Shown piece after piece: positions 63,239-64,000 of a DNA stretch of 64,000 nt. Origin of the DNA: Halorubrum sp. F4 (GTDB taxonomy: Archaea; Halobacteriota; Halobacteria; Halobacteriales; Haloferacaceae); contig NZ_JAPDFS010000002.1 in the NCBI RefSeq assembly GCF_027257195.1, forward strand, positions 402,701 through 466,700. Reading direction: 5' to 3'. Numbering within the stretch: the stretch's first letter is position 1; each line of letters begins with the position of its first letter. Both the position numbers and the translations under genes were made by a program. Below the pieces are notes generated by a model. It did no database searches. It was given only the letters and a program-made list of their open reading frames with translations, and was not told the origin of the DNA.

Positions 63239-63243
63239 AACAC

Positions 63244-64000
63244 ATGTCGAGAGACGACATCGACGAAACGCAGGCACCGACGCGACGGAACTCCCGCGAA
63301 CGCCAGCGAGCGGGAGGTCGCCGGGGGAGCGAGCGAAGCGAACGAACGCGACGGGAGTACGTGAGATACGGCGGGGCGGTCGTGGGCGGCGGACTGCTCG
63401 CCGGCTGTCTCGGGGACGATGACGTCGGCGACGGTAACGCGGAAGTCGGATCGGCCGACCCGGATGCCCCTGAGGAGTCAGCCGACGATGAGGCATCCGA
63501 CGAGTTCCCGTACACCGCCTCCATCGAACCCGTCGGCGAGGTGAGCTTCGAGGCGGTCCCGGAGCGGTGGATCGCGTACACCGGCGACTTCGCGGACATG
63601 GCCGTCGCGCTCGGAAAGGGCGACGGACTGGCCGGGATCGGCCACGCCGGCCGGTACTACACCTACGTCTACGACGAGCTTCCCGGGGTCGACGTCGACC
63701 GAAGCCCGGTCGAGGCACATCCCGAAGTCAGGACCAAAGAGGAGTTCTACGAGATCGACGCCGATCTCCACCTGTACGACCCTCAAATGCTCGTCAACTG
63801 GTTCGACTGGAGAGAGGACGACGTCTCGGAGATCCGCGACAACGTCGCCCCGTTCTTCGGGAACCTGATCTTCCGACGGTCGGACGGGTGGCACGACTAC
63901 CGGTACTACACGCTGTACGAGGCGTTCGAACGGGTCGCCGACGCGTTCCGGGAACGGGAGCGGTTCGAGGCGTTCGCCGAACTCCACGAGACGTTCATCG
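63244..64000 (+). CDS. ABC transporter iron/siderophore-binding lipoprotein (partial, runs off the window)
   Basis: At least 252 residues, open to the end. Twin-arginine lipoprotein signal: RREYVRYGGAVVGGGLLAGC with lipobox Cys55, giving Tat export and lipid anchoring, followed by an acidic linker (DDDVGDGNAEVGSADPDA) and the start of a periplasmic-binding domain of the FepB/FhuD type (SIEPVGEVSFEAVPERWIAY, then LAGIGHAGRYYTYVYDELPG). It probably captures iron chelates for an ABC importer that would lie beyond the window. Two DtxR-like boxes control it. Confidence 0.85.
   Translation, partial: MSRDDIDETQAPTRRNSRERQRAGGRRGSERSERTRREYVRYGGAVVGGGLLAGCLGDDDVGDGNAEVGSADPDAPEESADDEASDEFPYTASIEPVGEVSFEAVPERWIAYTGDFADMAVALGKGDGLAGIGHAGRYYTYVYDELPGVDVDRSPVEAHPEVRTKEEFYEIDADLHLYDPQMLVNWFDWREDDVSEIRDNVAPFFGNLIFRRSDGWHDYRYYTLYEAFERVADAFRERERFEAFAELHETFI

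Noticed and set aside
1..64000. Provirus or insertion element
   Set aside because: I found no transposase, integrase, terminal inverted repeats or phage structural genes; accessory patches are single genes.

Overview
The window is a chromosomal segment from a haloarchaeon (class Halobacteria), probably close to Halorubrum; the genus is my inference. The evidence is high GC, very acidic predicted proteins with D/E-rich linkers, archaeal information-processing genes (archaeal IF2, ABCE1, Spt5/SecE, EndA, NOB1, S19e, DphB, SRP RNA) and lineage markers such as FtsZ1, archaeosortase A, a PGF-CTERM protein, an LWR-salt protein, mevalonate-pathway HMG-CoA synthase and Tat-type secretion signals. Many genes have an AT-rich box 22-30 bases before the start codon and almost no leader, which is the leaderless arrangement typical of haloarchaea. 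I see no rRNA, tRNA, CRISPR array, intact transposase or integrase. It reads as core chromosome with a few accessory patches.

Layout. 0-8 kb: a frameshifted HNH-like gene, a tungsten aldehyde ferredoxin oxidoreductase facing a MoaD/SAMP-like protein and an AlkP-superfamily hydrolase, a multidomain histidine kinase with an unusual receiver, and a PhzF protein. 8-16 kb: a cation/calcium antiporter, D-aminoacyl-tRNA deacylase, the ftsZ1, secE and spt5 block, archaeosortase A, and an MgtC/DUF4010 protein. 16-27 kb: two CBS proteins, diphthine synthase, korA-korB with an Lrp-type regulator, GNAT, IleS, CobT and two small uncharacterised proteins. 27-35 kb: SRP RNA, TrpS, Usp, Pit phosphate transporter, EndA, Cdc48 and a PadR-NikR pair. 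35-45 kb: a secreted beta-helix protein of lower GC, HAD phosphatase, LWR-salt protein, UppS, PRC-barrel/NOB1, IF2, ABCE1/EMC6-like and a small winged-helix regulator. 45-54 kb: a CtBP-like dehydrogenase, DUF6663-like protein, methyltransferase, pilin-like protein, and a cell-surface cluster: a secreted protein, a membrane-anchored helix-turn-helix protein, a zinc-ribbon protein, a PGF-CTERM protein and its partner. 54-64 kb: Rieske protein, PEP carboxylase, a structured non-coding stretch, S19e, HMG-CoA synthase, an 880-residue pilin-like surface protein of mixed base composition, and the start of an iron-type ABC binding lipoprotein under two DtxR-like operators.

Connections. Archaeosortase (13.5 kb) and one of its probable substrates (51.9 kb) are both here. 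The 48.3-53.6 kb cluster looks like an envelope-sensing or envelope-remodelling locus and is the best candidate for an undescribed system. AOR and KorAB are ferredoxin-linked oxidoreductases; PEP carboxylase connects with central carbon metabolism. Four genes have their 3' end, including the stop codon, imperfectly duplicated just downstream, a recurring pattern that I do not recognise from the literature.
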